From Bacteroidota bacterium (GTDB lineage Bacteria > Bacteroidota > Bacteroidia > Flavobacteriales_E > Vicingaceae): a DNA stretch of 64,000 nucleotides. This document shows, piece after piece, positions 8,913 through 17,753 of this stretch. The position numbers and the translations under genes are program-made. Below the pieces are notes generated by a model, which was not told where the DNA came from, did not search any database, and worked only from the letters and a program-made list of their open reading frames with translations. The DNA lies in the NCBI GenBank assembly GCA_013112545.1, contig JABFGJ010000006.1, forward strand, positions 1 to 64,000, in the 5' to 3' direction. The first letter of the stretch is position 1. Every line of letters begins with the position of its first letter.

Positions 8913-8926
8913 TTGGATTAACTTTG
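8896..8926 (+). promoter_or_regulatory. Promoter of the M23/MerR/GT2 genes
   Basis: TTTG (8896-8899), 19 nt, then TAACTTTG (8919-8926): an exact match to the Bacteroidota -33/-7 consensus TTTG-N19-TAnnTTTG. Transcription would start near 8932, ahead of the TTG start at 8971. It is the best promoter match in the window. Confidence 0.7.
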
Positions 8927-8970
8927 TCACGCTTTTAAAGGCGGCAAATTTACTTAAATAAGCAGCAAAA

Positions 8971-9942
8971 TTGTCTAGAACAAAATATAGATTTAACACT
9001 CGTACACTAAGTTATGAAAAGATAGAGTTAGGCTGGAAACAAAAGATTTCTAGATCTCTTACTTTCCTTGCTTCTAGTGCTATTATTGGTTTATTCTTTT
9101 ATTTACTAGCTACTAATTTCATAGATTCTCCTAAAGAAAAACTGCTAAAACGAGAAAATAGTCAGCTTAAATCTCAATATGAATTATTAGATAAACGGAT
9201 GGAACAAGTGGCCAGTGTTTTAGAAGATATTCAACGTAGAGATGACGAAATATATCGAGTAATTTTTGAAGCTGAGCCTATTGCCAAAGAAATAAGAGAG
9301 GCAGGCTTTGGAGGAGTTAACCGCTATAAAAAGCTAGAAGGATATAAAAATTCTGACCTTATCATTGAAAGTGCAAAGAAGATTGACAAACTATCTAAAC
9401 AGCTTTACATTCAGTCAAAATCATACGATGACGTATTTAACATGGCTAAATCAAAAGAAAAAATGATAGCCTCGATTCCAGCAATTCAACCAATTCCCAA
9501 CAAGAATTTGAAGCGTATGGCTTCTGGTTATGGAATGCGTATGCACCCAATTCACAAAATTTGGAAACAACATACAGGAATGGATTTTTCTGCTGAAAAA
9601 GGCACAGAAATTTATGCCACAGGAGACGGAGTTATTGTATCTGTTATAAAAGAAAGAAGAGGATATGGAAACCATGTTATAATTGACCACGGATATGGAT
9701 ATCAAACTTTATATGGTCACATGCAAAAATTTAATGTAAGACAAGGCCAAAAAGTTAAACGAGGTGAAGTTATTGGTTATGTTGGAAATACAGGAACATC
9801 AGTAGGGCCTCACTTGCATTATGAAGTCATTCGAAATGGTGAAAAGATTAACCCTGTTAATTTCTATTTTAATGATTTAAGCCCTAAAGAATACGATGAA
9901 ATGATTGAAATTTCTTCGCAATCAAATCAGTCTTTCGATTAA
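8971..9942 (+). CDS. M23-family peptidase, membrane anchored
   Basis: A 323-aa protein with a short cytoplasmic N-terminus, one membrane helix at about residues 29-49 (LTFLASSAIIGLFFYLLA), a coiled-coil segment and a C-terminal LytM domain. The domain has the metal motifs HTGMDFS and GPHLHYEV. It should act in the periplasm as a peptidoglycan endopeptidase or as an activator of one. The TTG start at 8971 is chosen because no ATG precedes the membrane helix and the promoter lies 45 nt upstream. It is followed by a MerR regulator and a GT2 gene on the same strand. Confidence 0.85.
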   Translation: MSRTKYRFNTRTLSYEKIELGWKQKISRSLTFLASSAIIGLFFYLLATNFIDSPKEKLLKRENSQLKSQYELLDKRMEQVASVLEDIQRRDDEIYRVIFEAEPIAKEIREAGFGGVNRYKKLEGYKNSDLIIESAKKIDKLSKQLYIQSKSYDDVFNMAKSKEKMIASIPAIQPIPNKNLKRMASGYGMRMHPIHKIWKQHTGMDFSAEKGTEIYATGDGVIVSVIKERRGYGNHVIIDHGYGYQTLYGHMQKFNVRQGQKVKRGEVIGYVGNTGTSVGPHLHYEVIRNGEKINPVNFYFNDLSPKEYDEMIEISSQSNQSFD

Positions 9943-9984
9943 GCTTTTTTTAAATTAATTTAGAGCAAATTTTTAATCGCTCTT

Positions 9985-10302
9985 ATGAGTTCTAAATTAT
10001 ACTATTCTATTGGCGAGGTTTCAAAAATGTTTGACGTGAATGCCTCCTTAATTCGATTTTGGGAAACCGAGTTTGACATCATTAAGCCCAAGAAAAATAA
10101 AAAGGGAAACCGCATGTTTACTAAACAAGATGTAGATAATTTTCATCTCATTTTTGATTTGGTTAAAAAGCGCGGATATACGCTTGATGGAGCCAAAAAG
10201 AAATTAAAAGACAATAAAGAAGATGTTGTAAATCAAGCAGAAATGATACAATCGCTTAATAAGATTCGCAGCTTTCTAGTTGATTTAAAAGCTGAACTTT
10301 AA
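9985..10302 (+). CDS. MerR-family transcriptional regulator
   Basis: A 105-aa protein with a typical MerR N-terminal winged helix-turn-helix (YSIGEVSKMFDVNASLIRFW, then KKNKKGNRMFTKQDV) and a short C-terminal helix for dimerisation. It has no effector-binding domain. Such small MerR proteins follow an M23 peptidase gene in many Bacteroidota genomes. The gap to the M23 gene is 42 nt and to the GT2 gene 10 nt, which suggests one operon. The ligand and target promoter are unknown. Confidence 0.85.
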   Translation: MSSKLYYSIGEVSKMFDVNASLIRFWETEFDIIKPKKNKKGNRMFTKQDVDNFHLIFDLVKKRGYTLDGAKKKLKDNKEDVVNQAEMIQSLNKIRSFLVDLKAEL

Positions 10303-10312
10303 GCTAAACGAC

Positions 10313-11017
10313 TTGATAAAAAAACTTTCCATCATCATTCCGGCCTTTAATGAAGAAAAAACCATTCATAAGGTTTTAGAAATCATTGGAAGCCTAGAAT
10401 TAGTTCATCATATAGAGAAAGAGATTATTGTAGTCAATGATTTCTCTTCTGATAACACAGCAGCTTTGATTGAAGGATTTCAATCTAGTAATCCGAACAT
10501 CAACCTTAAGTTGTTTAACAGGGAAGTAAATAGAGGAAAAGGTGCGGCTATTCATTATGGCATAAAAGAAGCAACTGGTGACTTTCTTATCCCTCAAGAT
10601 GCCGATTTAGAATTAGACCCAAATGACATCAATAAGCTTCTAGAAAAGGCGATTGATGAGCAACTTGATGTGGTTTATGGTTCGCGTTTTAAAAATGGCA
10701 ATCAAGGTAAAGAGGGCTTAGGGTTGTGGGCAAACTTATTTTTAACTCGTTTATCCAACACATTTACAGGCTTTCGAATTAGTGATATGGAAACATGTTA
10801 TAAGTTAATTCGAACCTCAATTGCTAAAAGCTTAACTCTAAAAGAAGAGCGCTTTGGTTTTGAACCTGAAATCACTGCCAAACTGGCTAAGATCCCTAAA
10901 CTAAAAATTGATGAAGTCTCGATAAGCTATCAAGTAAGGTCTTATGATGAAGGTAAAAAAATAGGCTGGAAAGATGGGTTAAAAGCCATATATTGTATTG
11001 TAAAATATAGTTTTTAG
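10313..11017 (+). CDS. Family 2 glycosyltransferase (DPM1-like)
   Basis: A 234-aa GT-A enzyme: N-terminal SIIIPAFNEEKTI, acidic motif PQDADLELDP for metal and sugar nucleotide binding, then ADLELDP-to-VYGSRF, and the C-terminal ERFGFEPEITAKLAK block. This pattern is that of polyprenyl-phosphate mannose/glucose synthases and related enzymes. There is no membrane helix, as in the short DPM1 type. The product, a lipid-linked sugar, could feed the GT-C type membrane proteins found at other sites in the window; that link is an inference. The start is TTG at 10313. Confidence 0.85.
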   Translation: MIKKLSIIIPAFNEEKTIHKVLEIIGSLELVHHIEKEIIVVNDFSSDNTAALIEGFQSSNPNINLKLFNREVNRGKGAAIHYGIKEATGDFLIPQDADLELDPNDINKLLEKAIDEQLDVVYGSRFKNGNQGKEGLGLWANLFLTRLSNTFTGFRISDMETCYKLIRTSIAKSLTLKEERFGFEPEITAKLAKIPKLKIDEVSISYQVRSYDEGKKIGWKDGLKAIYCIVKYSF

Positions 11018-11052
11018 CTTAAACTTAAAGCAAAATTCGACCATATTTTCTT

Positions 11053-12810
11053 TCAAAAAGGCACTACGCTAACTAAAGACCTTTCAGATAAATAAAACCA
11101 ATCTTTACCTTCTAAAACTATATCTGGCATTAATTCATAGACTCCAATCTCGCTAGGAAAAGCAACTGCTATATCTTGTTCATATTGTCCAAAAACATCT
11201 ACTTCAATTGGTGTTCTAATACCGTCCCACTGAACTAATTCATTATTCTGATACCAATGATAAGAAAGGTATATCTGTTCACTTAAATGAGAAGGTAATT
11301 TCTCGACATTATTGTTTTCAATTCTAACGCGAACATAAGTGGTATCCCCAATCAATCCAACTTGATGACTTAATACTTTCACTTTTATATTCTTAGCTAA
11401 ATCCTTATAATTCTTAATAAACCCTGGATTATTAACGGTGTGATATTCTTCCTTTTTCAAGTGAAAGAAACGAGGGTTTAAGAAATCATAATTTTCAATT
11501 TCATAACGTCGAAACAGATAGTTGGAATCATTAAGCTTACGAGCATTTTTGTTAAATGTATAATCGTCATAATTGATGATAGTCAGACAATTTTCTTTGC
11601 CATCGATTGCAGAATACAACAAGGTTTCAATAGGATTCGACCAAGCTACATGAGAATATTTTCTCTGGTAGTTCTCTTTGTCCACCAAATACTTTGTATG
11701 ACCTAAACTTTGTAAATAATCGACATTTCGCTCCATTTGAGCACTTCGTTCTCGCAATGGTTTACCATAGTCCCAAGTCCAATAAATTCTAAAAATGGCC
11801 ATCAGACAAAGTACTACTGTAAGTATGTTTTTAACCTTTTGAGTTTGCTTATTATAGATTTCATATACAAAGAACAAAACAATTAGTCCGACTAAAGGGT
11901 TGTACATCGACTCATAATATCGGGTAAACTCATTCGCTAATGCGGCTTTATTAACCGCCATAATAATTGCCAAAACCGACCCCAATAAAACCAATAACTT
12001 TTTAAATTCTGTTTTGACTATAAAATAGCTAATTGCAAAAAGAAACATGATAACTAGTTCGGGGAAATAGTTAATAAATAAGGTCCACAAACTCAACAAG
12101 TATTCTCCACTCAACAAGTTAACTAAACCAACTTGCGGATCATAATTACTGGAATTCATTTTTCCCAATTCATATTCACTCATGGTTAAAAACTCTAGAA
12201 CCAAACCTAAAACCATAAAAGAAATGGTAATGAGGTGTATTCTTTTTTGAAAACCACGATTAATTATATCTAATGCAATCGGAACTGCGATCAAAATAAA
12301 GTTTTCTAAGTGGCTTGTCATCACCAACCATTGAACGAGTATGATTAGTATGAGCCATTTATCGTCTGTGTATTTACCTGACTTTAATATGGAATAAAAT
12401 AATATGGCTAAAGCCGCTCCATAACAAATTTCGAGCATGGGGCTATAATACAACCACAATTGCCCAATGACATGAATTAATAAAATGGCAATGCCTCCAG
12501 CTTGATCTTTCAATTTATAAAAAACCAATAAAAAGACTGTGTAATAAAACACTTCGTGACCAACAGAACCTAAAATCAGCAGTATTTTTATAGGAAGATG
12601 CAAATAATATCCAATTAAAGGTACGATTTGCGATAAGGCTAGAACAGACCGGCCGTGCTCTACATGAAACCAGCCTGAATTTATAGTGTGAAAAAAATAA
12701 TAAGATGCATCGGCAAACAACCTTTCTTTATACAAAAGCACCGCCATTGCAAATAGCAAAAACCAAATACCATGTAAAAAGATTTGTAAAGGTTTAGACA
12801 AATTGCCCAT
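11053..12810 (-). CDS. Polytopic membrane protein, GT-C-like architecture
   Basis: A 585-aa protein with about ten hydrophobic segments in the first 350 residues and a soluble C-terminal region of about 230 residues that is probably periplasmic and beta-rich. An early HxxxGWFHVEHGRS loop after the first helix is the position where GT-C enzymes carry an acidic motif, but I cannot identify a DxD. The overall layout fits a lipid-linked-sugar glycosyltransferase or a related envelope protein. It starts 1 nt after hldD and is the last gene of the mqnB-mqnD-hldD run. I do not recognise a named family. Confidence 0.6.
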   Translation of the reverse strand: MGNLSKPLQIFLHGIWFLLFAMAVLLYKERLFADASYYFFHTINSGWFHVEHGRSVLALSQIVPLIGYYLHLPIKILLILGSVGHEVFYYTVFLLVFYKLKDQAGGIAILLIHVIGQLWLYYSPMLEICYGAALAILFYSILKSGKYTDDKWLILIILVQWLVMTSHLENFILIAVPIALDIINRGFQKRIHLITISFMVLGLVLEFLTMSEYELGKMNSSNYDPQVGLVNLLSGEYLLSLWTLFINYFPELVIMFLFAISYFIVKTEFKKLLVLLGSVLAIIMAVNKAALANEFTRYYESMYNPLVGLIVLFFVYEIYNKQTQKVKNILTVVLCLMAIFRIYWTWDYGKPLRERSAQMERNVDYLQSLGHTKYLVDKENYQRKYSHVAWSNPIETLLYSAIDGKENCLTIINYDDYTFNKNARKLNDSNYLFRRYEIENYDFLNPRFFHLKKEEYHTVNNPGFIKNYKDLAKNIKVKVLSHQVGLIGDTTYVRVRIENNNVEKLPSHLSEQIYLSYHWYQNNELVQWDGIRTPIEVDVFGQYEQDIAVAFPSEIGVYELMPDIVLEGKDWFYLSERSLVSVVPF

Positions 12811-12811
12811 C

Positions 12812-13777
12812 TTAAAAATACTTATTTGGAATTAAGTAGTTCTGAACATAATCTTCTACTCCTTCTTCTAAGGTAAAAAAATCTTCGGTATAGCCAGCTT
12901 TTTGAAGTTTTGACATATCGGCTTCAGTAAAATATTGGTATTTATCGCGAATATCTTCTGGAGTCGGTATAAAGTTAATCTTGGGTTCTTTGTTCATTGC
13001 ATGAAAGGTGGCATTTACAAGATCTAAAAATGTTCGTGCCTTTCCTGAACCTAAATTGTATATCCCAGATTTCGGCTGATTTTCTGCCATCCAATCACAT
13101 ACTTTAGCTAAATCATACACATAAACGAAATCTCTTTTTTGCTCCCCATCTTTGAAGTCAGGATTGTGTGATTGAAACAAATTCATTGCTCCAGTTTCTT
13201 TTATTTGCTTGTAAGCATGAAAAATAACAGAGGCCATTCTTCCTTTATGAAATTCATTGGGGCCATAAATATTAAAAAACTTAAGTCCACACCAAAATGG
13301 GGGTTGATTTTTTTGGGCTAAAGCCCATTTATCAAATTCATTTTTTGATACTCCATAAGGATTTAATGGTTTTAATTGCTCAATAAGCTCATGCTTATCA
13401 GCATAACCTAGCTCACCTAAGCCATAAGTTGCAGCAGATGAAGCATAAACCAAACCAATCATTTTATCAGCGCATATATTCCAAATAGATTTAGAATAAG
13501 AAACATTTAATTCCTCTAAAATGGTATGATCAAATTCAGTTGTATCTGTTCTAGCTCCTATATGGAAAACAAAGTCAACTTCATCGTAATTTTTCTCAAA
13601 CCAAGGGATAAAAGCATTTCGCTCAATCTTCTTGACATATTTTTTACCTGCTATATTTTTGTTCTTTTCTGGAAACGAGAAATCATCTACCAAGATGATT
13701 TGATCTTCTCCAAGTTCGTTAAAATAACTTAGTAGATAACTACCAATAAAACCTACAGCGCCTGTTATTACAATCAT
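12812..13777 (-). CDS. hldD: ADP-L-glycero-D-manno-heptose 6-epimerase
   Basis: A short-chain dehydrogenase-type epimerase of 321 aa. It has the NADP-binding MIVITGAVGFIGSYLL, the ASSAATYG strand, the PYGVSKNEFDKW catalytic Tyr/Lys pair and the typical HldD segment FFNIYGPNEFHKGRMASV. It makes the heptose precursor for lipopolysaccharide core. The start is placed at ATG 13777, which begins 1 nt after the mqnD stop; a TTG three codons upstream would overlap mqnD and gives no benefit. It sits inside a tightly packed run with mqnB and mqnD, which may be shared transcription without shared pathway. Confidence 0.88.
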   Translation of the reverse strand: MIVITGAVGFIGSYLLSYFNELGEDQIILVDDFSFPEKNKNIAGKKYVKKIERNAFIPWFEKNYDEVDFVFHIGARTDTTEFDHTILEELNVSYSKSIWNICADKMIGLVYASSAATYGLGELGYADKHELIEQLKPLNPYGVSKNEFDKWALAQKNQPPFWCGLKFFNIYGPNEFHKGRMASVIFHAYKQIKETGAMNLFQSHNPDFKDGEQKRDFVYVYDLAKVCDWMAENQPKSGIYNLGSGKARTFLDLVNATFHAMNKEPKINFIPTPEDIRDKYQYFTEADMSKLQKAGYTEDFFTLEEGVEDYVQNYLIPNKYF

Positions 13778-13778
13778 T

Positions 13779-14606
13779 TTAAACAAATATGTTTTGAGGG
13801 GTTTCTTTTATTAATCCTTTTTCTTTGGCTAAATGGAATAAATGTTCAACCGATTTTCTACCTTCAAGTCCCAAATCTAAAGAATATTGATTAACATATA
13901 AGTCAATGTGCTGTTGAATAACATGATCTTCCAGCTCTTGTGAGTGCATTTTGGTGTAACTTTTTGAAGATTCTGGATTTTCATAAGCAAAAGAAATACT
14001 CCTTTTTAAAACCCGATCTACTTTTTCTTTAAGTTTTTGATCAAACTCTCGTTTAACAACTATGCCACCCAAAGGGATTAAATTCCCTGAAAGCTCTTCC
14101 CAGTATTTTCCTAAGTCAATTAAACTAATTAAACCCTTCTGACGATAGGTAAATCGATTTTCATGAATTATTAAACCAGCATCTACTCGATCTTCTAAAA
14201 CTGCATTTTCAATTTCTGAAAACAGAACCTCAACTTTATTTTTCATTCTAGGATAAGCCAATGAAAGCAGAAAGTTTGCGGTCGTAAACTCACCTGGAAT
14301 AGCAACTCTAGCTTCATTAATCTCTTCTTCGCTTAACTGTTTTTTTGCAATTAATAAAGGCCCAACGCCGCTTCCTAGCGCACTGCCACTATTCAATAGC
14401 TGATAGTGTTTTAAGCTATAAGCCATAGCATGATAACTCATTTTACTTAGGTCTAATTCCTGATTAAATGCCTTGGAATTTAACTCTTCCACATCGGCTA
14501 AAGTCACTTCAAATTCTAAGCCTTCCGTATCTATTTTATGATGTACCAAGGCATCAAAAATAAATGTATCGTTGGGGCAGGGAGAATATCCTAAACTTAG
14601 TTTCAT
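13779..14606 (-). CDS. mqnD: 1,4-dihydroxy-6-naphthoate synthase
   Basis: A 275-aa periplasmic-binding-fold enzyme without a signal peptide. The N-terminal GYSPCPNDTFIFDAL is diagnostic of MqnD, followed by the conserved KMSYHAMAY block and the RVAIPGEFTTANFLL-like strand (ARVAIPGEFTTANFLLS). It converts cyclic de-hypoxanthine futalosine to 1,4-dihydroxy-6-naphthoate in the futalosine pathway of menaquinone synthesis. Its start is 4 nt after the mqnB stop, so the two are an operon. Confidence 0.93.
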   Translation of the reverse strand: MKLSLGYSPCPNDTFIFDALVHHKIDTEGLEFEVTLADVEELNSKAFNQELDLSKMSYHAMAYSLKHYQLLNSGSALGSGVGPLLIAKKQLSEEEINEARVAIPGEFTTANFLLSLAYPRMKNKVEVLFSEIENAVLEDRVDAGLIIHENRFTYRQKGLISLIDLGKYWEELSGNLIPLGGIVVKREFDQKLKEKVDRVLKRSISFAYENPESSKSYTKMHSQELEDHVIQQHIDLYVNQYSLDLGLEGRKSVEHLFHLAKEKGLIKETPQNIFV

Positions 14607-14610
14607 CTAT

Positions 14611-15237
14611 TTAATTTATCAATTGTTTTACTTCTTTAGCTAAATTATGTAAAGCTAATTCAATTTCCCAAGCATCTTTGTTTCGTTTCTCAACATAATT
14701 GGAAATTGACCTAATTTGGATGCAATTTAGATTATTCATTTGGCAAGCGTAAAAAAAAGCAGCACCTTCCATGCTTTCTATATCCGGATTTAAACGTTGA
14801 ATAATTTGATCTATCGAGTTCTTGTTGCCATGCACTTTGTTTACTGTAATACCATGCATTTTTTTAAGTGCATGTTGCAAGTCATGTTTGGCGAATAGTT
14901 GTCCTTTTTTAAAGGGGAATTCATTTTCTGAACCCAAACCCATTTCATTTAAACTTAAAAAAGAATCTCCATCTTCAGCACCTAATTCAGAAAATTGATC
15001 CTTTACGACCTCTACCACTTCGCCTAAGGCCAAAGAGCGATTAAATGCTCCTGCTATTCCCACGTTTACAGCTAAATCATATTGATTGTTTGACAAATGT
15101 TTTCCCAAATGAAATGCAGTAGCCGTCATCCCTATTCCAGTAATCAAGGTATTGATCTTGGGATTATTGCCTAATATGACAAGAACTGCATTAAGTTCAA
15201 TAGTTGTAGCTGCGGTGATTAATATTTTCAATTCCAA
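14611..15237 (-). CDS. mqnB: Futalosine hydrolase
   Basis: A 208-aa nucleoside-phosphorylase-fold protein. It has ITGIGMTATAFHLGK, VGIAGAFNRSLALGEVV and the substrate-binding ESMEGAAFFYAC, the family's purine-nucleosidase pattern. Next to mqnD it is the hydrolase that removes hypoxanthine from futalosine. The start used is TTG at 15237, since the first helix and strand (LKILITAATTIEL) begin right there and no ATG is available upstream. Presence of MqnB indicates the route through futalosine rather than through direct aminodeoxyfutalosine cleavage alone. Confidence 0.9.
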   Translation of the reverse strand: MELKILITAATTIELNAVLVILGNNPKINTLITGIGMTATAFHLGKHLSNNQYDLAVNVGIAGAFNRSLALGEVVEVVKDQFSELGAEDGDSFLSLNEMGLGSENEFPFKKGQLFAKHDLQHALKKMHGITVNKVHGNKNSIDQIIQRLNPDIESMEGAAFFYACQMNNLNCIQIRSISNYVEKRNKDAWEIELALHNLAKEVKQLIN

Positions 15238-15309
15238 TTTTTAAAATTTAAACCTTATAAAATCACTCCAATTGCTTAAAATGTATAGTTAAATTTAATT
15301 TCAGATAAA

Positions 15310-16773
15310 TCAACTAGCAACAGGAATACGCTTTAAAGTCTCCAATAAAAAATTCCAATATTTTTGAACTGAGCTAATTTGAACTTTTTCATCAGGAGAA
15401 TGCGCACCTCTAATATTTGGCCCAAAAGAAACCATATCCATATCTGGATAATTACTGCCAATAATACCACATTCTAAACCTGCATGACAGGCCATAACAT
15501 GTGCCTTTTCATTAAACATTTCGGTGTATAAACCACTCATTAAATCGACAATATCTGATTTCGGCCTGGGTGTCCAACCTGGGTAATCGCCATCAGAGCT
15601 TACCTTTGCTCCTAATACCGCAAAGGCTGAACGAATAGCTCTTACTTCATCTTCTTTTTCAGAATCGATTGAACTCCTACACAAGCTAAGGCATTCAAAT
15701 TTTCCACCTTCCATTTTCACTTGAGCTACATTGTTTGAAGTTTGTACCATTCCCTGCACAGTTGAGCTCATTCTGTAAATCCCATTTGGAACAGCATACA
15801 GTGCTCTTAATAATTTGGAAGAAAAATCTTTAGCAGCAATTTTAGTTACCGCAGTTGTTTCTTTCAATTCAAATTTAAAATCTGGATCAGTTACTTCATG
15901 CTCAGCTCTTACATTATTTTCAAATCGTTTTGCTACTTCTTTTAACACAGAAACATTTTCAGGGTCTATGGTTATAATAACTTCCGACTCTCTTGGAATT
16001 GCATTTCTCAAACCACCGCCGTTAATTTTATGTATTCCTAAATTCAGATTTTGGTCTAATTGATACAACAATCTATTCATGAGCTTGTTGGCATTACCCA
16101 AACCCTTAATGATGTCCATACCAGAATGACCACCTGAAAGTCCGCTGATTTTTATAAAATACGTTTTGTGTCCATTAGGAACATTTGTTTCGCTGTATTC
16201 TTTTTCAGCACTCACATTAATACCACCAGCACAACCTATGGTCAATTCATCATCATCTTCTGTATCTAAATTCAATAGAATTTTACCATCTAAAAAACCT
16301 GGTTGCAAGCCAAATGCACCTGTCATTCCGGTTTCTTCATCTATGGTAAACAAGGCTTCAAAAGCAGGATGAGCGATATCGGTAGATTCAAGTAAAGCCA
16401 TAATTGAAGCAACTCCAATTCCATTGTCAGCACCTAACGTTGTACCTTCTGCTTTTACCCAATCTCCATCGATAAACATCTTAATACCTTCTTTGTCGAA
16501 ATCAAATTTTGTATCGTTGTTTTTTTGATGTACCATGTCTAAATGGCTTTGCAACACTAATTTCGTACGGTTTTCCATTCCCGACGATGCAGGCTTTTTG
16601 ATTAACACGTTACCAACAGCATCAACACTAGTTTCTAAACCTAAATTCTCTCCAAATGCTTTTGCGAAAGCAATAACACGTTCTTCTTTTTTTGAGGGTC
16701 TAGGAACTTCATTTAAAAGTGTGAAATTTTTCCAAAGTGATTTAGGTTCTAAGCTTGCAATATCTTTTGACAT
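15310..16773 (-). CDS. pepD: Aminoacyl-histidine dipeptidase (M20 family)
   Basis: A 487-aa M20C metallopeptidase. Metal and catalytic motifs are seen in LQSHLDMVHQ, TLGADNGIG, TIDEETGMTGAFGL, GLSGGHSGMDI and the C-terminal ACHAGLECGI. The length is standard for PepD/Xaa-His dipeptidase. It hydrolyses dipeptides such as carnosine-like and Xaa-His peptides in the cytoplasm. It is separated from mqnB by 72 nt and may or may not share its transcript. The residues listed are all intact. Confidence 0.9.
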   Translation of the reverse strand: MSKDIASLEPKSLWKNFTLLNEVPRPSKKEERVIAFAKAFGENLGLETSVDAVGNVLIKKPASSGMENRTKLVLQSHLDMVHQKNNDTKFDFDKEGIKMFIDGDWVKAEGTTLGADNGIGVASIMALLESTDIAHPAFEALFTIDEETGMTGAFGLQPGFLDGKILLNLDTEDDDELTIGCAGGINVSAEKEYSETNVPNGHKTYFIKISGLSGGHSGMDIIKGLGNANKLMNRLLYQLDQNLNLGIHKINGGGLRNAIPRESEVIITIDPENVSVLKEVAKRFENNVRAEHEVTDPDFKFELKETTAVTKIAAKDFSSKLLRALYAVPNGIYRMSSTVQGMVQTSNNVAQVKMEGGKFECLSLCRSSIDSEKEDEVRAIRSAFAVLGAKVSSDGDYPGWTPRPKSDIVDLMSGLYTEMFNEKAHVMACHAGLECGIIGSNYPDMDMVSFGPNIRGAHSPDEKVQISSVQKYWNFLLETLKRIPVAS

Positions 16774-16786
16774 AGTTCTATTTTGA

Positions 16787-17034
16787 AATGAAAGGTAAAG
16801 TTAGTTCTAATGTAATTATTTGCCTAATAAGTATGCAGGTATTCTTATTGATTTGATTTGTGTTTTTAAAAAAATTTAAGTATCTAAATATTAATTATAA
16901 AAAAAATATGTACTTTGCATAAAATTAAGAGTATAAACTGAACGAAACTAAAATTGACAAAGCACCCGACTTTTTCTAAAATACCCAAGAATCATATAGT
17001 TCCTATTGAGGAATACTCATTTCCTAGGAGAAAA
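16787..17034. other. Long leader upstream of the small lipoprotein
   Basis: An AT-rich spacer between divergent genes. A -7-like GTACTTTGC lies at 16910-16918 without a TTTG at the right distance. The next 120 nt contain no frame I can support. A 13-codon ORF at 17035-17076 lies just after this stretch and is not claimed as a gene. Confidence 0.3.
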
Positions 17035-17100
17035 ATGGCAATATTGCAAGTTTTGCAAACTCCTAAATTTTTGTAAAACGATTATCATCAAAAAATTAAA

Positions 17101-17196
17101 ATGATGAAAAAAATAAAAAGAGTATTTTTCTTAGCTTTAGTAGGATCAGTTATTTTTGGTTGTGAGAAAGATGAATCTCCAATTGAACTAAATTAA
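17101..17196 (+). CDS. 31-aa lipoprotein-like peptide, possibly 5' piece of a broken gene
   Basis: Starts with two ATG codons, then a basic N-terminus, a hydrophobic stretch FFLALVGSVIFGC that forms a lipobox ending in Cys, and a short acidic tail EKDESPIELN before TAA. It looks like a complete lipoprotein signal peptide without a mature domain. The next ORF at 17249 has no signal peptide and lies in another frame; in its frame, ATG 17228 is followed by TAA at 17240. Either this is a genuine very small lipoprotein, or one lipoprotein gene was split by stop codons and a frameshift. Confidence 0.45.
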   Translation: MMKKIKRVFFLALVGSVIFGCEKDESPIELN

Positions 17197-17248
17197 AATT
17201 CAATTAATTCACAAACAAAATCAAAACATGCAAACATGTTAAAGTGAA

Positions 17249-17686
17249 TTGAGCCAAGACCCACTTTCAATTAGTTTAACAAATCTTGGTAACTACTTAA
17301 ATCAACAAGATGATATTTACGAAGGAGATTTAATTAGTTATATGAATAACAATCCTGAATTTACATTAGCTGAACTAGAAGGTTTAGGTTATATAGATGA
17401 AACAACAGTTCAAAATGAATTTGATAACATTTATGATGAGGTCACTACAAAAACTAATGAAGAAATAGAGGATATTATAAGTTATGTTGGAGATAGTAGC
17501 GGGTTTTTTACAACAGATGATGAAGAAGAAGACACAAAGCTTATAGGAATAGGTGGATCTATAGATCCAAATACACAACAAAGGAGAAACCCTGATGGCT
17601 TTGTACTTTTAAGATGGAGGGGATTATTTTCTAAAGGAAAAAACTGTTTTCAAACTTGTGTATGGGAATGGGGTAATGGATGCTAA
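17249..17686 (+). CDS. Acidic 145-aa protein with Cys-rich C-terminus, unknown
   Basis: I do not recognise this protein. The first 100 residues are acidic and helical (repeated Glu/Asp, 'DDEEEDTK'), and the end carries three Cys in a basic-aromatic segment: GLFSKGKNCFQTCVWEWGNGC, with the last residue being Cys. The only in-frame start after a stop at 17240 is TTG 17249; there is no export signal. A preceding 31-aa lipoprotein signal in another frame suggests the intact version may have been surface-anchored. A strong terminator follows at 17704-17731. Confidence 0.5.
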   Translation: MSQDPLSISLTNLGNYLNQQDDIYEGDLISYMNNNPEFTLAELEGLGYIDETTVQNEFDNIYDEVTTKTNEEIEDIISYVGDSSGFFTTDDEEEDTKLIGIGGSIDPNTQQRRNPDGFVLLRWRGLFSKGKNCFQTCVWEWGNGC

Positions 17687-17703
17687 TTATCATTAATCCT
17701 TAA

Positions 17704-17731
17704 ACCTGAGTGATAAAATTATCACTCAGGT
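17704..17731 (+). terminator. Intrinsic terminator
   Basis: A perfect 13-bp stem, acctgagtgataa (17704-17716) with ttatcactcaggt (17719-17731), closes on a 2-nt loop and is followed by ttatttt. It ends the small acidic-protein gene. Confidence 0.75.
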
Positions 17732-17753
17732 TATTTTAATTAACTAAACAATT

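Noticed and set aside
13778-13786. TTG start of hldD upstream of ATG 13777
   Set aside because: It overlaps the mqnD stop by 8 nt and adds three residues before the conserved nucleotide-binding strand; ATG 13777, 1 nt after the stop, fits better.
17035-17076. 13-codon ORF before the small lipoprotein
   Set aside because: Too short and without any family resemblance or clear initiation context; could equally be chance.
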